Positions 5,995 to 17,400 of a stretch of DNA of 43,468 nucleotides are shown here, one piece after another (the first letter of the stretch is position 1; each line of letters opens with the position of its first letter). The position numbers and the translations under genes are program-made. This DNA is from Verrucomicrobiaceae bacterium (GTDB lineage Bacteria > Verrucomicrobiota > Verrucomicrobiia > Verrucomicrobiales > Verrucomicrobiaceae), in the NCBI GenBank assembly GCA_019694165.1, contig JAIBCL010000048.1, positions 1 to 43,468 on the forward strand. Direction: 5' to 3'. The notes under the pieces are model-generated. The model was not told the DNA's origin. It ran no database searches and saw only the letters and a list, made by a program, of their open reading frames with translations.

Positions 5995-6669
5995 TCAGAT
6001 GGCATCGGGATCGATGCCGAGCGCGCGAAGCTTGGCGGCGAGACGCTCGGCACGGGCGGCTTCATCTTGCGCGCGGACCATGACATCGAGATACGGCTCG
6101 AAGACTTTGCCGTCGTGCCGGGTGCAGACGAGGCGGCCGTCGCTGAGTTCGAGCTTCACACCGGTGCGCGGGCTGATCCAGCCCTGCATGTCCGGCAGGA
6201 GCATGAGGTGCTCGCCAGAGCGCAGGTAGCCGGCGAGGCTCTCATCGCCCGGATCGGGATCGTAGAGATAATATTCCTCGACGCCGTGCCGCTCGTAGAA
6301 GCGGTGCTTCTCGATCATTTCCATCGGCTTGTTGCCGGGGGAGAGTATCTCGATGACGACCTGCGGCGCGATGCCGCCTTCCTCCCATTGCTTGTAGGAG
6401 CCGCGGAAGCCCTTCGGCCGGCCAAAGGCGATGAGCACATCCGGCGCGGCGCGCACCTTGGGCTGGCCCTCGACCGGATACCAGAGCAGATCGCTGGCGA
6501 CGAAGACGTTCGGATCGTTCGCATACAGCGCCTGAAAGCCGAAATGCAGCGTGGTGATCCACTCGAACTGGAGCGTGTTGTCAGACATGGGCTTGCCGTC
6601 GGAATCCGGGTACATCACATCCTTGCGCGAGAGGAGTGGTGGCTCGTGGGTGTGTGCGTGCGCGCTCAT
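5995..6669 (-). CDS. Uma2-family (DUF820) putative endonuclease
   Basis: The predicted protein has 224 aa. It shows the restriction-endonuclease-like core of the Uma2 family: an N-terminal helix region, then PDVLIAFG (Asp77), then QVVIEILSPGN (Glu107), then KHRFYERHGVEEYYLYDP. The C-terminus is a charged helix (AQDEAARAERLAAKLRALG) typical of the family. Uma2 proteins are common in cyanobacteria and PVC bacteria, often in many copies per genome; their biological target is not established. A good -35 (TTGACA) and a weak -10 lie directly before the ATG, so the transcript may be leaderless. Confidence 0.88.
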   Translation of the reverse strand: MSAHAHTHEPPLLSRKDVMYPDSDGKPMSDNTLQFEWITTLHFGFQALYANDPNVFVASDLLWYPVEGQPKVRAAPDVLIAFGRPKGFRGSYKQWEEGGIAPQVVIEILSPGNKPMEMIEKHRFYERHGVEEYYLYDPDPGDESLAGYLRSGEHLMLLPDMQGWISPRTGVKLELSDGRLVCTRHDGKVFEPYLDVMVRAQDEAARAERLAAKLRALGIDPDAI

Positions 6670-6678
6670 GGTGCGGCG

Positions 6679-6707
6679 AGGTTACGGTTTCATCATCTGG
6701 GTGTCAA
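6679..6707 (-). promoter_or_regulatory. Sigma70-like promoter of the Uma2 gene, probably leaderless
   Basis: On the minus strand TTGACA (6702-6707), a 17-bp spacer and TAACCT (6679-6684) are followed by only 9 nt before the ATG at 6669. Transcription would start at or next to the start codon. The -35 is perfect and the -10 is weak. Confidence 0.5.
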
Positions 6708-6772
6708 TCATCGTCGAGATCGCGCCAAATGCGCGGTGGCGTGGCGCACGGTCTTGGCTAGCCTCCCGGCTC

Positions 6773-8260
6773 ATGCGTCCAGTCATCTTGCCCGTCCTTT
6801 TCGCCATCGCGTCATCGCTGCGGTCCTCCGCTGACGAGCCGCAGCCGTTTGATCGTCTTACCTTCCACGCAGAGCCGCGGGCGCTCTCAGCGAAAGCCGC
6901 GACCTCCGACTGGCCGCGTGTGCTGGGGCCAGATCACGATGCCTTTTCGCCGGAGACGCATCTGCTCAAAGAGTGGCCGAAGAGCGGGCCGACGAAGGTC
7001 TGGGAGGTCGTGCGCGGAGAAGGCTACACGTCACCGGCGATCAGCGGCGATCGTCTCGTCATCTTCCATGCGCTCGATGGAAAGGAGACCGTCGAGTGCC
7101 TGCAGCGCGAGACGGGGAAGCGCTTCTGGTCGTTCGACTACGCGATCAATTATCAGGATCGCTACGGCTTCGCCGCCGGGCCACGCGCGAGTCCGGTGAT
7201 CGCGGATGGTGTGGTCGTCGTGCTCGGTGTGACGAGCACGGTGCACGCGCTCGATTTGCAAACGGGCAAGGCGCTCTGGTCGCATGATCTGCGCGCGGAT
7301 TACAACGTGCCGCAGGATTTCTTCGGCGCGGGATCGTCGCCGTTGATTCTCGAGGGGCGGGTGATCGTGAACGTCGGTGGCAAGGCGGAGAAGTTTGACA
7401 TCGCGGACTCGAACTCGGACCGCAAACGCAAGCTGGCGACGAAAGGCGTGAGCGTGGCCGCATTCGATCTCAAGACCGGCGAGGTGAAATGGAAGATCGA
7501 AGACGAATGGGGCGCCAGCTACGCATCACCCATCCCCGCCAAGCTGCATGGCAAGACGAAGGTGCTCATTTACACCGGAGGTGAGGGCGATCCGGCGATC
7601 GGCGGCCTGATGTGCATCGACCCGACGACTGGCGAACTGCATGACCGCTTCCCGTGGCGTGATGAAGAATACATCCAGGCCACTGGCTCATCGCCCGTCG
7701 TGATTCCGGAGAAGAACCGCGCCTTCATCAGCACCGTGTATCCGAAGGGCCATCCGCATGGCGGCGTGATGGTGGAGTATGACGAGAAGTTCAAGGCGAA
7801 GGAAGTGTGGAAGTCCACGAAGTTTGCCATGCACTGGATGAATCCCGTGTATCTCGACGGTCATCTCTACGGCATCGACGGCGAGCGCGAGAACAACAGC
7901 CGCCTCGTCTGCGTGAATGCCGACACGGGCAAGGAAGTCTGGACCGAGAATCTCTTCTGGGAAGACGAGACGCTCGCGAAACGCTTCGGCCCCGGCTCGG
8001 CAAAGATGGGCATCCTGCGTGCCAGCCTTCTCCGCGTGGACGGGGCGTTTCTTTGCCTCGGCGAACTCGGCAGCCTTCTCTGGCTCGATCTGTCGCCGCA
8101 GGGCTGCAAGATCAAGCAGCAGACCCAGCTCTTCATCGCGCAGCACACATGGTCGCTGCCTGCCGTGAGTCACGGTCTGCTTTACGTCGCCCAGCAGTCG
8201 AAGGACATCGACGAAAAGCCGACGCGGATCATCTGCTACGATCTGCGAGGCGGGAGCTGA
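6773..8260 (+). CDS. Secreted PQQ-like beta-propeller protein
   Basis: The predicted protein has 495 aa from ATG 6773 with a signal peptide (MRPVILPVLFAIASSLRSSA). An upstream in-frame ATG at 6551 lies inside the divergent Uma2 gene and is rejected. After DWPRVLGPDHDAFSPE, a phrase typical of verrucomicrobial/planctomycetal outer-membrane biogenesis BamB-like propeller proteins, come repeated blades with the motif DxxTGKxxW: LQRETGKRFWSFD, LDLQTGKALWSHDL, FDLKTGEVKWKIED, VNADTGKEVWTENL. No cytochrome c motif is present. The residues that would bind PQQ and a metal were not identified, so it may be structural or a dehydrogenase; I call only the fold. It is divergent from the Uma2 gene. Confidence 0.85.
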   Translation: MRPVILPVLFAIASSLRSSADEPQPFDRLTFHAEPRALSAKAATSDWPRVLGPDHDAFSPETHLLKEWPKSGPTKVWEVVRGEGYTSPAISGDRLVIFHALDGKETVECLQRETGKRFWSFDYAINYQDRYGFAAGPRASPVIADGVVVVLGVTSTVHALDLQTGKALWSHDLRADYNVPQDFFGAGSSPLILEGRVIVNVGGKAEKFDIADSNSDRKRKLATKGVSVAAFDLKTGEVKWKIEDEWGASYASPIPAKLHGKTKVLIYTGGEGDPAIGGLMCIDPTTGELHDRFPWRDEEYIQATGSSPVVIPEKNRAFISTVYPKGHPHGGVMVEYDEKFKAKEVWKSTKFAMHWMNPVYLDGHLYGIDGERENNSRLVCVNADTGKEVWTENLFWEDETLAKRFGPGSAKMGILRASLLRVDGAFLCLGELGSLLWLDLSPQGCKIKQQTQLFIAQHTWSLPAVSHGLLYVAQQSKDIDEKPTRIICYDLRGGS

Positions 8261-8426
8261 CGGGCGGAGGCGAGGGCCGCCGTGGTTCCCGCCAAACTTT
8301 CATATTCGTGCTGGGCTTGGAGCCGGGTTTTTGATACGATCCGCTTCCAAGTGACCGAACCGGGCCGGACGCATGGCTGCCGCCCAAGATTCTGGCCTTT
8401 GAGTCGTTGTTGCCCGCTCCGCCCGT
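8261..8426. other. Upstream region of the giant gene
   Basis: This 166-bp stretch separates the propeller gene from the giant ORF. It must hold the giant gene's promoter and 5' leader, but I see no convincing -35/-10 pair, Shine-Dalgarno sequence or terminator. Confidence 0.4.
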
Positions 8427-11400
8427 ATGAATGCCGCTCCTTGTCGCCGATTGTTTCGTTTTGCTGCCTCGCTGTTCCTGTTGGTGCTGTGTTGTCTACC
8501 AGACGCCGCAGATGCCATCGGCACATGGGTGCCGCTCACGACTCCGGCAGGCGGTGGCATCGGACTGATGCTGCTGATGTCGGACGGCACGGTGATGGCT
8601 CATCGGAACAATACGACGACCTGGTACAAGCTCACGCCGGACAGCGCGGGCCATTATGTAAACGGCACCTGGACGACGCTGCAGTCCATGCATGACAGCC
8701 GGTTGTACTATTCGTCGCAGGTGTTGATGGATGGGCGCGTCTTCGTCGCGGGCGGCGAGTACGGCACGGGCTACCGCACGGGCGAGTCCTATAATCCGAT
8801 GACGAACAAGTGGACGATGGCGCCTCCGATCACGCCGAGCCAGGGCATCAGCGATGCGTGCTCGGAGATTTTGCCGGACGGCCGCGTGCTCGTCGCGCCG
8901 GTGTCGGCGTCGCCATTTCTGAGCACGCAGATTTGGAATCCGGCGACGAACACCTGGACGGCGGGCCCATCGGTGCTGGGCAATCAAAACGAGGCGGTGT
9001 GGGTGAAGCTGCCGGACGACAGTCTGCTCACGGTGGACATTGGCTCGACGAGTTCCGAGCGCTACATCCCGTCGCTCAATCAATGGATCGCCGATGCGAC
9101 GGTGCCGGTGTCGCTCTACGATCCGTATGGCTTCGAGACGGGCGGCGGATTCATGCTGCCGAACGGCAAGGCGTTCTTCCTCGGCTCGCTGAGTCACACG
9201 GCGATCTACACGCCGAGCGGGAACAACAGTCCTGGCACATGGGTCGCCGGTCCCGATATTCCCGGACCCTCAGGCACACCAGATGCGCCGGCGGTGATGC
9301 TGCCGAACGGCAAGATTCTCTGCGCCGTGTCGCCCGTGCCGACTTCGGCCAATCACTTCCCGTCGCCGACGACCTTCTATGAGTACGACTATGTGGCGAA
9401 CAGCTTCACGGCCGTGCCGACGCCGACGGGCGCGACGCTCAATCATGCGTCATATTTCGGCACAATGCTCTGTCTGCCGGACGGTACGGCGCTGTATGCC
9501 GACTTCGGCTCACAAGTCTATTGCTACCAGCCGGATGGCTCGCCGATTCCCGCGGGCAAGCCGACGATCACCACCATCACGCAAAACGTGAACGGCACCT
9601 TCCATCTCGTGGGCACGCAGTTGAACGGCATCTCGGAAGGCTCCAGCTACGGCGACGACAATCAGAACAACTCAAACTATCCCATCGTGCGCCTGACCAG
9701 CGGCGGCGGCACGGTGTATCACGCGCGCACGTTCAACTGGAGCCGCACCAGCGTGCAGACGGGCGCGACGCCGGTGAGCACGGAGTTCTCGGTGCCGCAG
9801 ACGATTCCGTCGGGAACGTATGCGCTGACGGTGATCGCGAATGGCATTCCGTCTGACCCGACGAGCTTCAATGTGTCGCCCATTCTCGTCTCGGTGCCGT
9901 CGAGCGCGACGGAAGGCGGCGCGGCGGTGAATGGCACGGTCACTCTGCCGACGGCGCCCGCCAGCGACACGACGGTGACGCTCACATCGAGCCACACGGC
10001 GCGGGCGACGGTGCCCGCATCCGTCACTGTGCTCGCGGGGCAGACGACGGCGGCATTTGCCTTCACGCCGGGCAATGACGCACTGCTCAATGGCGCGCAG
10101 TCTGTGGGCATCAGTGCGGCGGCGGGCGGATATCAGACAGGAATCAGCTACATCACCATTCTCGACGACGAGAGCGCCGTTCTCGCGATCACGCCTTCGG
10201 GCAGCACGACGTTCACCGGCAATTTCGGCGGTCCCTTCACGCCGGCGAGCGCGACTTACACGCTGACGAACAACGGCAACATGTCGCTCGACTGGGCGAT
10301 GTCGAAGAGCAGTTCGGCATGGCTTTCCGCCACGCCGGCGAGCGGCACGCTCGCCGCGGGTGCGAGCGTGACGCTGACGCTGACACTGACCTCGAGCGCC
10401 AACACGCAGGCCATCGGCAGCTACTCGGCCACGCTGACCTTCAACAACAACACGACCGGCGACGGCAACACGACGCGCACGGTCAATCTCACCGTGACGG
10501 GCGCGCCGGTGATGTCGGTTACGGCGGGCAGTCTGGATTCGACCGGACCGACCGGTGGCGTTTTCACTCCTTCGAGCACCACGTTCACCATTTCCAACAG
10601 CGGCACCGGCACCCTTTCGTGGACGGCGACGAAGACGCAATCGTGGCTCACGCTTTCTCCCGCGAGCGGCAGCATCGCTGCCGGATCGACAGGCACGCTC
10701 ACCGCCACCATCGGCACGGGAGCGAACTCGCTGGCGCAAGGCTCCTATTCCGACACGATCACGATCACAAACACAGCCAATGGCAATGGCAACACCACAC
10801 GGGCCGTGGCGCTGCTCGTGCAGTCGAAGGCGGCCAGCTACAGTCTCACGACAGATCCCGGCTGGAGCAAACAGGGCGAGTGGGCCTACGGGACGCCTAC
10901 GGGCGGTGGCGGCGGCACGGGCACCTTCGCCGACCCGACCGCTGGCTACACGGGAACAAAGGTCTTCGGTGTGAATCTCGCGGGCAATTACTCCACCACG
11001 CCGGGCGGTCCGTATTATCTCACGCTCGGCCCGGTGAATCTCACGGGTTATGTCGCCGCAAAGGTGCGCTTCCGTCGCTGGTTGAACACGGACTTCCAGC
11101 CCTATGCATATGCGACCGTCGAAGTCTCAAACGACGGGACCACCTGGACGAGCGTCTATGACAACGGCACCACGGCCGCGACGACGGATTCATCGTGGCA
11201 ACTCGTGCAGTACGACATTTCCGCCGTCGCGAACAACAAGCCCGCCGTTTACATCCGCTGGGGTTATCAAGTCGGCGCATCAGCCACGGCCATGTCGGGC
11301 TGGAACATCGATGACGTGGACCTCATCGGCAGCACCGGCATCACCACGCCGACCGCAACGCCGCAGACCGTTGCGGTTGCCTTTGGCACGACGACTCCGT

Positions 11401-14400
11401 TCACCGTCGCCGGTGTCGATACAAACACGCCCGCATCGCCGCTCACGTTCGCCGTCGCCACGCAGCCATCGCACGGTACGCTCGGCGGCAGCGCGCCGAA
11501 TCTCACTTACACGCCGGCCATCGGCTGGCATGGCGCGGACACGTTCACGTTCACTTGCACCAACGGATTCAATCTCACCAGCGCGCCTGCGACGGTTACG
11601 CTGAACACGGCGGTCGGCGCACCCGTTGCCGATCCACAGCTCGCGAGCGTTCCGACCAATACCGCGACTGCAATCACACTCACAGCGTCCGATCCGAACG
11701 TGCCGGCGCTGTCGCTCACCTACAACGTCACTTCGAGTCCCGCGCACGGCACGCTCAGCGGCACGGCGCCGAACCTCACCTTCACGCCGACGACCGGCTA
11801 CACGGGCGCGGACAGCTTCACGTTCACGGTCAGCAACGGCACCGTGACGAGCGCGACGGCCACCGTCACGCTGAACATTGGCATCGTCTCCGTCGCCGAG
11901 CAAGTCGTCACGCCCGGTTTGATCGCAGGGAATAATCCGCGCAGCCGGCTGGTGATTGGTCCAGATGGAAATTTTTACGGAACTACGCTCAACGGAGGCA
12001 GCAGCGGTCAGGGCGCCATTTTCAAAATGACGACCGCCGGCGTGATGACCACGCTCGTGAACTTCTACGGCGCCAACGGTGCGCAGCCGCAGGGCGGACT
12101 CGCGCTCGGCAATGACGGCTTTCTCTACGGCACCACGCAGCTCGGCGGCGCGAATAATCTGGGCACCATCTTCCGTGTCTCGACGGCGGGATCGCTCACC
12201 ACGCTCGTGCATTGCACCACGCTCACCGGCACCACGCCGAAGGCTGCTCTCGTGCAGGCGTCCGACAACAACTTCTACGGCAGCACCACGGCGGGCGGCA
12301 CGAGCAGCAATGGCACGCTCTTCAAGATGACACCGGCGGGAGTGCTTACGGTGCTGGTGAATCTCACCGGCACCACGAGCACCGCGTATGGCTCGAACGT
12401 GCAGGCCGCGATGATCCAGGGACTCGATGGCAATCTCTACGGCGTCTGCGGCGGCGGTGGCGCGGGGAGCAATGGAACCATCTTCAAGCTGACGACCGGC
12501 GGCGCCTTCACCACGCTCGTCTCGTTCACCGGAGCGACAGGGGCGGCGATCGGCGGCACACCGCTCGGCGCGCTTGTGCAGGATAGCGGCGGCGTTCTCT
12601 ACGGCACCACATCGACGAGCGGCACCGGCAGCAACGGAACGATCTTCTCTTGCACGACGGCGGGTGTGCTCACGACGTTGCAAAGTTTCACGGGATCGAC
12701 CGGCGCGGTGCTCGGCGGGAACTGCCAGGGGCCGCTCGCAATCGGCTCTGACGGACTGTTGTATGGCGTCACGGTAGGTGGCACGACGAGCGGTTCGCTT
12801 TTCAAGATCACGACGACGGGCACGTTCACTTCCATCCGCTCGCTCACATCAACGACTGATGGTCTTGCACCCTTCGGCGGAGTGGTGCTGGCGGGCGACG
12901 GGAACTTCTATGGAACGACTTCCGGCACGAGCAACGGCTCGACCACCGCGCCTCAATTTGCCGGGACGTTTTTCCAACTGGTTCCTTCGACGAGCACCTT
13001 CACACGACTGGCCATCTTCCCTTACGCGCCGCCCACGTATCGCAGCCTGGTCAAGCACAGCGATGGGAACTTCTACGGTGTCGTTCTCGCGGGTGGCGCA
13101 AATTCAAACGGCAGCGTCATCAAGCTCACGCCTTCTGGCACGCTGACGACGCTCGTTTCATTCAACATCACCAACGGAGCGCAACCGAACAGTCTCATCG
13201 AAGGCACCGACGGCAATCTCTATGGCACTTGCCAGCGCGGTGGCACGAACAACATCGGCACCGTTTTCAAGGTTACGACGGCCGGCGTGCTCACGACTCT
13301 CGTGAACCTCACTTCGTCCACGCAAGGCAGCACGCCGCTCGAGGCGCTCACCGCAGGCGGCGATGGCAACTACTACGGCACCTGTTCGAGCGGCGGAACC
13401 AGCAGTCAGGGTTCCGTTTTCAAAATCACGCCTTCCGGCACTTTCACCACGCTTGCGCTCTTCACCGGAACGGCGGGCGCGTATCCTGGCAGCTCGCCGC
13501 AGACGCGTCTCATGCTTGCGGGCGATGGGAATCTTTATGGCACGACGAACAGCAGCGGCACGGGTGGCAGCTCGGGCACGATCTTCCGAGTCAATGTCGC
13601 GGCTGGCACGGTGACTTCGCTAGCCAGTTTCACCGGCACTGCTGGCGCTGTGCCCGGGAACACACCTGCGACGAATCTTCTGCTCGGCAGCGACGGCAAA
13701 CTTTACGGCACCACGAACTCCGGCGGCGCGGGAAACTTCGGCACGATCTACAGCATCACCACCGGCGGCGTTTTCACTTCGCTCGCCAGCTTCACCGGAA
13801 CCACGGGCGCTGCGCTGGGCACGACACCGTCGTCCAATGTCGTCGAAGGCGCGGACGGCAGTTTGTATGGCACGACGACGACCGGCGGCACCTCATCGGT
13901 CGGCACCGCGTACCGCTGCACGAAGGCTGGCGTGTTCACTTCGCTCGCCAGTTTCACCGGCACGACGGGCGCATTCGTCGGCAACTCGCCGCAGGGCATG
14001 ATCCGGCAGGCGGCGGATGGCTGGTTCTATGGCACGACGAGCAGCGGCGGCTTCTTCAATCTCGGGACGATCTACCGCTTCCATCCGAGCGGTCAGGCGC
14101 AGAGCTTGTTCACGTTCGGCAATTCGGCCGACGGCGGACCGCAAAACCAGACGAACATCACGATGATCTCGCGCGCCTGTCAGTTCATCATCGGTGGCGA
14201 CGGCTATCTCTACGGCGGCAATGGTGGTGCGATCTTCCGCATTCATCAGCAGCCGGCGGCGCAGACGATTGCATCGTCGAATGTGACGCCGGATGCCGCG
14301 ACGCTGACGGCGAGCGTGATTCCGAATCAGGACAACGCGACGGTGTATTTCCAATACGGAGTCTCAACGGCCTACGGCTCGCAAACCGCGCCGCAAAACA

Positions 14401-17400
14401 TCAACGCCGGCAATGCTCCGGTAAATGTGAACGCTGCTCTCGCCGGCTTGCAATCGGGCGTGGTGTATCACTTCCGGCTCGTGACTGTCACGCAGCAAGG
14501 CACGTTTTACTCGGGGGATTTCACCTTCGCCACGCCGGGCGCGCCGCTCGTGATCACGGGTTCGTATGTGGCGGCCGGGCAGACGGGCATTTCCGTCGAT
14601 GGCCAGGTGAATCCGCTCGGCGACACGACTCTGTATTGGTTTGAATACGGCGACGAGCCGGGCAATTACGAGCACAACACCGCGCCGGTGAGCGTGGGCG
14701 GCGGCGAGCCGGTCGTCGTGGAGCCAGGGACGGAAGATCCGCAGAACGCGAGCAATGGCGTCGCGTGGATTCCCGTGCGCGCGACGATCAATCTGCTCGC
14801 GCCGGGCGAGGTGCATTTCCGTCTTGTCGCCTCGAATGGCTACGGCCTCAGCTATGGCGAGGATCAAAAGGTCGATCTGCTTCCCCCAACGAACGCGGTG
14901 CTCGAGCCGACGGTGCAATACGTCAGCACCGGCACCGCACCGCAGGCGCCGCTGTTCCTCGGCAATGACGGCTATCTCTACGGCACCACATCGGCCGGCG
15001 GCACTGCGGGCCTCGGCACGGCCTTCCGAATCTCCGGCGGCGGCACGCTGACGACGCTCGGAAACTTCTACGGCAATCTCAACGGCGAGAACAATCCGTC
15101 CGGTCCGCAAGGCTCGCTCGCGCAGGGTGCCGACGGCAGTTTCTATGGCACCACAAACCTGGGCGGCACCGGCAATGGTGCGATCTTCAAGATGACGTCC
15201 GGCGGCGCGATCTCGACGATTGTCAGTCTCTCCAGCAACTCAGGCAATTTCCTCGGCTCCAATCCGATCAACGGTCTCACTCTCGGTGCTGATGGCAGCC
15301 TGTACGGCGTGACGCAAAACGGCGGCACGCCCAATTTCGGCACCATCTTCAAAGTGACGACGAGCGGTGTGTTCACGACGCTCGTCAGCTTCAATGGCAC
15401 CAGCGGCACCAACCTCGGCTCCTCGCCGCGCGGCAATTTGATCCTCGCGAGCGACGGCAGTTTCTACGGCACCACGGCCACCGGCGGCGCGGGCGGCTTC
15501 GGCACCGTTTTCAAGTATGCGCCTCCCACGTTGACATTGCCGTCGGGCTTGCTGACGACGCTCGTGCAGTTCACCGGCACGACGGGCGCGGCGATGGGTT
15601 CCACGCCGACGGGCGGACTCGTGCAGGGCATCGACGGCAATTTCTACGGCACCACGAGCGCGGGCGGCGCGAACAATCTCGGCACCGTCTTCATGATGAC
15701 GCCAGCGGGCACGATCACCACGCTCGTTCATTTCAGCGGCATCGTCGCGCCAGCGCTCGGCTCGTCGCCGAAAGGATCGCTGGTGCAGGGGAGTGATGGA
15801 GCCTTTTACGGCACCACGCAGACGGGCGGACTCGGCGGCGGGTTCGGTACGATTTTCAAAGTCACGCCAGCCGGCGTTCTCACGACGATCGCAAGCTGCA
15901 CCGGCACCACGGGCAGCGCGCCGCTGTCATCGCCGAACGGCGGACTCGTGCCGATGCCCGATGGCAGCTTCTACGGCACGTCGTCGAGCGGCGGTTTCAA
16001 CAATCAGGGCACCGTCTTCAAATTCACGCCTGACGGCCTCGTCTCCGTGCTGCTGCACTGCACCGCCGCGCCGGTGATCAGCAAACTCACACAGACGAGC
16101 GACGGAAAATTCTTTGGAACCACGACCGCCGCTGGCGGTGCGAATGGTTGGGGCAGTGCTTTCTCAATCGCGCCGACAGAGTCACCTCTCTTCCTCGCGC
16201 CTCTGCCACCGACATCAGGCACGGCAGCGATCTCATCGCGCGGCGGGTTCATGATCGCGGCGAATGGCGAACTCTGGGCGACGAGCAGCGCAGGTGGCGC
16301 GGGCAACAATGGCTCCGTCTTCAAGATGACGCAGGGCGGCAATGTCACCACGGTGATCAGCTTCACCGGCACGTCGGGGACGAATCCAGGATCGAGTCCG
16401 CAGGCCGCGCTCATCCTCGGCGCTGACGGCAATCACTGGGGCACGACATCGGGCGGTGGAAGCGGCACCAGCGGCACGATTTTCAAAGTGACGCCGGCTG
16501 GTGTGCAAACGGTGGTGATCAACTTCACCGGCACAAGCGGAGCGAATCTCGGCTCGAGTCCGCAAGCACCGCTGCTTCTCGCGGCGGATGGCAATTACTA
16601 CGGTTCCACAACCACCGGTGGCAACGCGGGCGGCTTCGGCACGATCTTCAAACTCACACCCGCCGGCGTGCTCACCACGCTGGTGAATCTCACCGGCAAC
16701 AGCGGCACGGCCACGGGATCGAGTCCGCAGGGGCCGATGGTGCAGGGCGCTGACGGCAATTTCTACGGAGTGACGAATGCCGGCGGCGTGAACGGCCTCG
16801 GCACCGTCTTCAAAGTCACGCCCGCAGGCGTGTTTACCTCGCTCGCCAGCTTCACGGGTACGACCGGCGCGCTGCGCGGCCAGAATCCTACCGCCGGCCT
16901 GTTTGCGGGCGGTGACGGTCAATTCTACGGTACCACAAGCAGCGGCGGCTTGTACAACTTCGGCACGGTCTTCCGCGTCGCCAGTGATGGAAGCGTGACT
17001 TCGCTCTGCTCGTTCACCGGTCGCAGCGATGGCATTTCGCCCGCGAACGGCGGACTCGTTCTGGCCGCTGATGGATTGCTGCACGGCGGAAACAGCATGG
17101 GCACCTTCCGCCTGCATCCGCCGCCCGTCCCGCTCGCCTCGCCTGCGACAAACGTGCTCGCATCAAGCGCCACGCTGAACGGCACGATCACCGGCGAATC
17201 ATTCAGCGGCACGATGTGGTTCGAGTATGGGCCGGGCGCGAGCTATGGCTTCACGACGCCAGCGCAAAACTTCACGCCGGGCCTGACAGCGGCACCGGTC
17301 AGCGCGCCGCTCACCGGCTTGCAGCCGCTGCTCGCCTATCACTACCGTCTCGTTGCCAGTTGCGCGCAGGGCACTTTCGCGGGACCGGATGCGACGTTCA

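Noticed and set aside
8517..9550. Active galactose/glyoxal oxidase at the start of the giant protein
   Set aside because: Kelch-like blades and an E-set-like domain fit the fold, but I could not find the full set of copper-binding Tyr/His residues.
9672..10739. Long minus-strand open frames opposite the giant gene (also 11280-12683 and 17199-18410)
   Set aside because: They are Arg/Ala/His-rich shadows caused by high GC3; the plus strand shows clear domain homology throughout.
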